From Lacticaseibacillus jixianensis (lineage in GTDB: Bacteria; Bacillota; Bacilli; Lactobacillales; Lactobacillaceae), in contig NZ_RHOJ01000010.1 in NCBI RefSeq assembly GCF_003946485.1, positions 1-64,000 of the forward strand: 64,000 nucleotides of DNA. The letters run 5' to 3'. The translations under genes and the position numbers were made by a program. The notes beneath the pieces are model-generated. The model did no database searches. It saw only the letters and a list, made by a program, of their open reading frames with translations, and was not told where the DNA came from. Position 1 is the stretch's first letter, and the number at the start of each line of letters is the position of its first letter. Shown in pieces: positions 61,715 through 64,000 of the stretch.

Positions 61715-62444
61715 TCCGTTTATCAAGGTCGTCAACAGTATGAACGGGATCCCGACGGAGGTCTCCGGCTTTGACGGCAACCAGTTTCTGCAGCAGCGGT
61801 TCCAGGCGCGCGAGGCGAGCCTTTACATCTCGATGCACCAGGTGATGGCCCAGGTGGCTAAACTGCTGGCGCCAGGTGAGAAAATCATCAACATGCTGCC
61901 GATGACTAACGAGGAGAACGCCGGCATCGCGACCGACGGCATGATGGGGATGTACGCGCCCAAGCAGCAGACGGCCAAGGACTATATCAATGCCCAAAGC
62001 AGCCTGCGCGGCAACCGCCTGATGATTTTCACCGACCGGCGGATGATTTTCTTCGTTGTCATCGAATTCCTGGATGATCCCAAGGCGTATTACAGCTACG
62101 AGTATCACGAGCTGAAGCACCTGATGCTCAAGCAGCACACCACCACGATCCCAGGGGCCAAGCCGTGGCAGCGCGCCTACTTCAGCTCGTACCACGTTGA
62201 CTTCGAGACGCCGGAGCGCCACATTTTCAGCGAGACGCTCACCGAAGACAACTTCAAGCTGTTTAAGCGCAACCTCCTGACGATTCCCGCCATGGCGGAC
62301 ATTGAGATCACCGGCAAGATGGATCGCAGTTGGCGCCGCGACAATTGGCTGAGCAACTGGCACTTCTGGGCCTACCTATTTGGCGGACTGATCGTGTTTG
62401 CGCTCTTGGCGACGCTGATCGGCGGGCTGATTCAAGGCTTCTAA
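61698..62444 (+). CDS. Membrane protein with PH-like domain, possible sigma-factor partner
   Basis: The 248-residue protein has a soluble N-terminal part and one C-terminal hydrophobic segment (about residues 218-245). The middle region (RLMIFTDRRMIFFVVIEFL and YEYHELKHLMLKQ) has the strand pattern of a bacterial PH domain. GGGGGTGAG lies before the ATG, inside the sigma gene. The 17-base overlap points to translation coupling and fixed ratio, as with anti-sigma factors, but no known anti-sigma domain is recognised. Confidence 0.6.
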   Translation: MAVILNPFIKVVNSMNGIPTEVSGFDGNQFLQQRFQAREASLYISMHQVMAQVAKLLAPGEKIINMLPMTNEENAGIATDGMMGMYAPKQQTAKDYINAQSSLRGNRLMIFTDRRMIFFVVIEFLDDPKAYYSYEYHELKHLMLKQHTTTIPGAKPWQRAYFSSYHVDFETPERHIFSETLTEDNFKLFKRNLLTIPAMADIEITGKMDRSWRRDNWLSNWHFWAYLFGGLIVFALLATLIGGLIQGF

Positions 62445-62455
62445 TTTAACCTCAA

Positions 62456-62486
62456 AAATGGCGCCGCAGCCGTTGCGGCGCCATTT
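62456..62486. terminator. Bidirectional terminator
   Basis: AAATGGCGCCGCA pairs with TGCGGCGCCATTT. Five T residues follow on the minus strand, where the lipoprotein gene ends 19 bases earlier. Confidence 0.82.
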
Positions 62487-62504
62487 GCATAGACTTTAGC
62501 CCCG

Positions 62505-63587
62505 TCAGTTGGCCTGGTTCTCATCCGGGTAAATGGTGGCACCATACTGATTTGCGAGCGCCTGCGTGGGGTAGTAGTTGGTGTCGACCCACATGCCGGC
62601 ACCATAAGCCGACTCGAGCACCGGCACGGTTTGCCCCCCCAGGCTGCGGTTGGTGACGGCGTAGAAGCCGCCGGCGCCGGCGCTTTGGTACCAGCCCCTG
62701 ACGCTGACCCAGTGCTTCCCATCCTGCACGAAGCGGTCGGCCGCACCCCAGTCTTCCTTAGCCGGGTCCATCTTGGTCGCGTCACCGTTAAGGGCCGCGG
62801 TGTCACTTGCGGTGCGTTCCCGAATGTCGTAAACGGGTTGGTTGCCGTACTCAGGGGCCTGAATGGCATTGGCAGTGATGGTCAGCTGGCCCTTCTGGCT
62901 GTACCAGGTGCGCTGAAACGGCCGGTCAAAGATGACGGCATGCCCCGCCTTGCGGGTCGCCTTCGCGCTTGCCGCCTGGGCTTTCGCCAGGCTGGCGGCG
63001 AGGGCCTTGGACGTCAGGGTGACGGGGCGGCCGGCCACAATGTCCGCGAAGCCCTGTTTCACGTTTGCATTGGTCGTTTCGGTCGTGCTGATGATCTTGT
63101 CCGTCGGCGCGGTTTGACTGATCAACACGCGCGGCGCCCCTTGGCCCGTCAGGGTGAACAGAAACAGGACGGTCGCCGCGTCATCAACGTAGACCGCCAC
63201 CACGTTGGGCTGCTTGGAGCTCCCGCGGGTCAGCTTGGGCAGCCAGGTGACAGGCGTTTGCTTGCCGTCAATGGTGATTGGCTGCTTGGTCTGATAAACC
63301 GCGCTGAGCGGAAGACCCTGCCACGTCGCAGTGGTGCCCCGGTCAGCCGCGACGAACGTCTGCTTTTTGGTCGGGCCGAAGTCCTTCATAAACGCGGCCA
63401 GTTGCTGGCCCCGCCGCTGGTCCCACTTCAGCGTGACGCCGGCCTTAACCTTGCGGCTGCTGGCCATGGGTGCGGCCACCTTGCTGCTGGCGTGACTGGA
63501 ATCGCGACTGCGCTGCGCTTGCTGATTGCCGCAAGCGGCTAGGGTGAGCCCCACACTCACCGCTAGCATCGTTTGCCAAAGTTTCAT
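62505..63587 (-). CDS. Lipoprotein, DUF4767-like
   Basis: The 360-residue protein has a lipoprotein signal with lipobox LAAC at about residues 16-19 and a Ser-rich linker. A domain starting LKWDQRRGQQLAAFMKDFGPTKKQ resembles the DUF4767 lipoproteins of lactobacilli. A C-terminal domain has GKHWVSVRGWYQSAGAGGFY and an Asn/Tyr-rich end. GGAGG lies eight bases before the ATG at 63587. The role is unknown; it faces the outside of the membrane. Confidence 0.7.
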   Translation of the reverse strand: MKLWQTMLAVSVGLTLAACGNQQAQRSRDSSHASSKVAAPMASSRKVKAGVTLKWDQRRGQQLAAFMKDFGPTKKQTFVAADRGTTATWQGLPLSAVYQTKQPITIDGKQTPVTWLPKLTRGSSKQPNVVAVYVDDAATVLFLFTLTGQGAPRVLISQTAPTDKIISTTETTNANVKQGFADIVAGRPVTLTSKALAASLAKAQAASAKATRKAGHAVIFDRPFQRTWYSQKGQLTITANAIQAPEYGNQPVYDIRERTASDTAALNGDATKMDPAKEDWGAADRFVQDGKHWVSVRGWYQSAGAGGFYAVTNRSLGGQTVPVLESAYGAGMWVDTNYYPTQALANQYGATIYPDENQAN

Positions 63588-63675
63588 TCTCCCCACCTCC
63601 TAGGGGAAGCTTCGCACGCCAATATAAATAAATCAATAACAAAGTTTGATCGATTTTTGCGGAGCCGAGGGGGAC

Positions 63676-63708
63676 AAAAAACGGCCTCGCACATTTTGTG
63701 CGAGGCCG
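63676..63708 (-). terminator. Terminator on the minus strand
   Basis: On the minus strand CGGCCTCGCACA pairs with TGTGCGAGGCCG and is followed by TTTTTT. It ends the transcript containing the small membrane protein at 63724. Confidence 0.9.
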
Positions 63709-63723
63709 CAGTGGCGCGCTAAT

Positions 63724-63918
63724 CTATTTACTATCGCTGGAAGACTTGGTGCGCCGACGACGGTGTGTTATCAGGACAAACCCCAGCACCACTAACGAAA
63801 CACCAAGGGTCAGTAAGCCGGGATCCAGATTCTGGGTGCCGGGGCCTTGCGGGCTGATCATGATGACGTAAAACCCGATGGCCAACGATAACATACCGGA
63901 GCTATAGTGCCCCTTCAT
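63724..63918 (-). CDS. Small membrane protein of unknown function
   Basis: The 64-residue protein has two hydrophobic segments (SLAIGFYVIMI and LLTLGVSLVVLGFVLI) and a basic, Ser-rich tail. The ribosome binding site is weak, but the start lies six bases after the stop of the gene entering from the right edge, so coupling is likely. Confidence 0.55.
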   Translation of the reverse strand: MKGHYSSGMLSLAIGFYVIMISPQGPGTQNLDPGLLTLGVSLVVLGFVLITHRRRRTKSSSDSK

Positions 63919-63924
63919 TTTCGG

Positions 63925-64000
63925 TTAGGCAACGCCAACTTGGAACAGGATCGCGGAAGCCCAGCTTTGCTTCTTGATCTCTGCTTTGGCAGTTTTGGCT
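63925..64000 (-). CDS. 3' end of a gene that continues beyond the window
   Basis: An open frame enters from the right edge on the minus strand and stops with TAA at 63925-63927. Its last residues read AKTAKAEIKKQSWASAILF, then QVGVA, a basic helix followed by a hydrophobic end. The family cannot be told from 24 residues. It is in one transcript with the small membrane protein that follows. Confidence 0.55.
   Translation of the reverse strand, partial: AKTAKAEIKKQSWASAILFQVGVA

Overview
The window is about 64 kb of GC-rich Firmicute chromosome, most likely a heterofermentative-capable lactic acid bacterium of the Lactobacillaceae (Lacticaseibacillus/Schleiferilactobacillus-like; this placement is inference). 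The support is L9-dnaB-purA synteny with gdpP, a D-Ala-D-Lac type ligase, phosphoketolase plus acetate kinase, many PTS genes, cre-like sites, strong AGGAGG ribosome binding sites, TTG/GTG starts, and Hol_Tox and Fst type I toxins. No phage, insertion sequence, tRNA or rRNA was recognised.

Layout. 1-13.8 kb: plant-glycan and L-arabinose locus. It has an AraC-type regulator divergent from a GH31 enzyme, a GH127 beta-L-arabinofuranosidase divergent from araR, then araB-araA-araD, a GH35 enzyme and a GH27 enzyme whose sequence points to beta-L-arabinopyranosidase. Palindromic AraR-type operators flank araR. 14.3-16 kb: an alcohol dehydrogenase and a small membrane protein. 16.2-23.7 kb: a PRD regulator with fructose-family EIIA, EIIB and EIIC, a GH38 alpha-mannosidase (mannosylglycerate-hydrolase-like) and a ROK kinase. 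24.5-28.8 kb: an orphan lactose/cellobiose-family EIIC with an Eis-type acetyltransferase and a TIM-barrel protein, divergent from an AraC-type regulator. 29-39 kb: phosphatase, niaR, gdpP, rplI, a type I toxin locus, dnaB, a four-repeat unknown protein and purA. 39-51.5 kb: MATE exporter, lipoprotein, Fst-like toxin locus, ddl divergent from a D-lactate-dehydrogenase-like gene, two NCS2 purine permeases, a YnbB-like PLP enzyme, an acetyltransferase. 52-64 kb: rarA, ackA, xfp, a release-factor-like protein, flavodoxin with membrane tail, two class I amidotransferase-type hydrolases, an ECF sigma factor overlapping a membrane protein gene, and lipoproteins.

The most striking structure is not a gene. 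Eight intergenic regions between 13.9 and 52 kb carry at least 17 complete copies and several fragments of one imperfect-palindrome repeat, in both orientations. The centre (TAGCTACG on one arm, CTAGGCTAG on the other) is conserved. The flanking stems differ from copy to copy, yet almost always stay complementary. A longer subtype (146 bp against about 100 bp) carries an extra arm. I do not recognise this family. The compensatory changes argue that the fold is maintained, either by selection on an RNA/DNA structure or by hairpin-templated repair.

Other points of interest are two small type I toxin-antitoxin loci too short for ordinary gene calling, the VanH/VanA-like pairing of a D-hydroxyacid dehydrogenase with a ligase carrying the D-lactate-type Phe, and a group of GNRA-capped hairpins near 3.6 kb.
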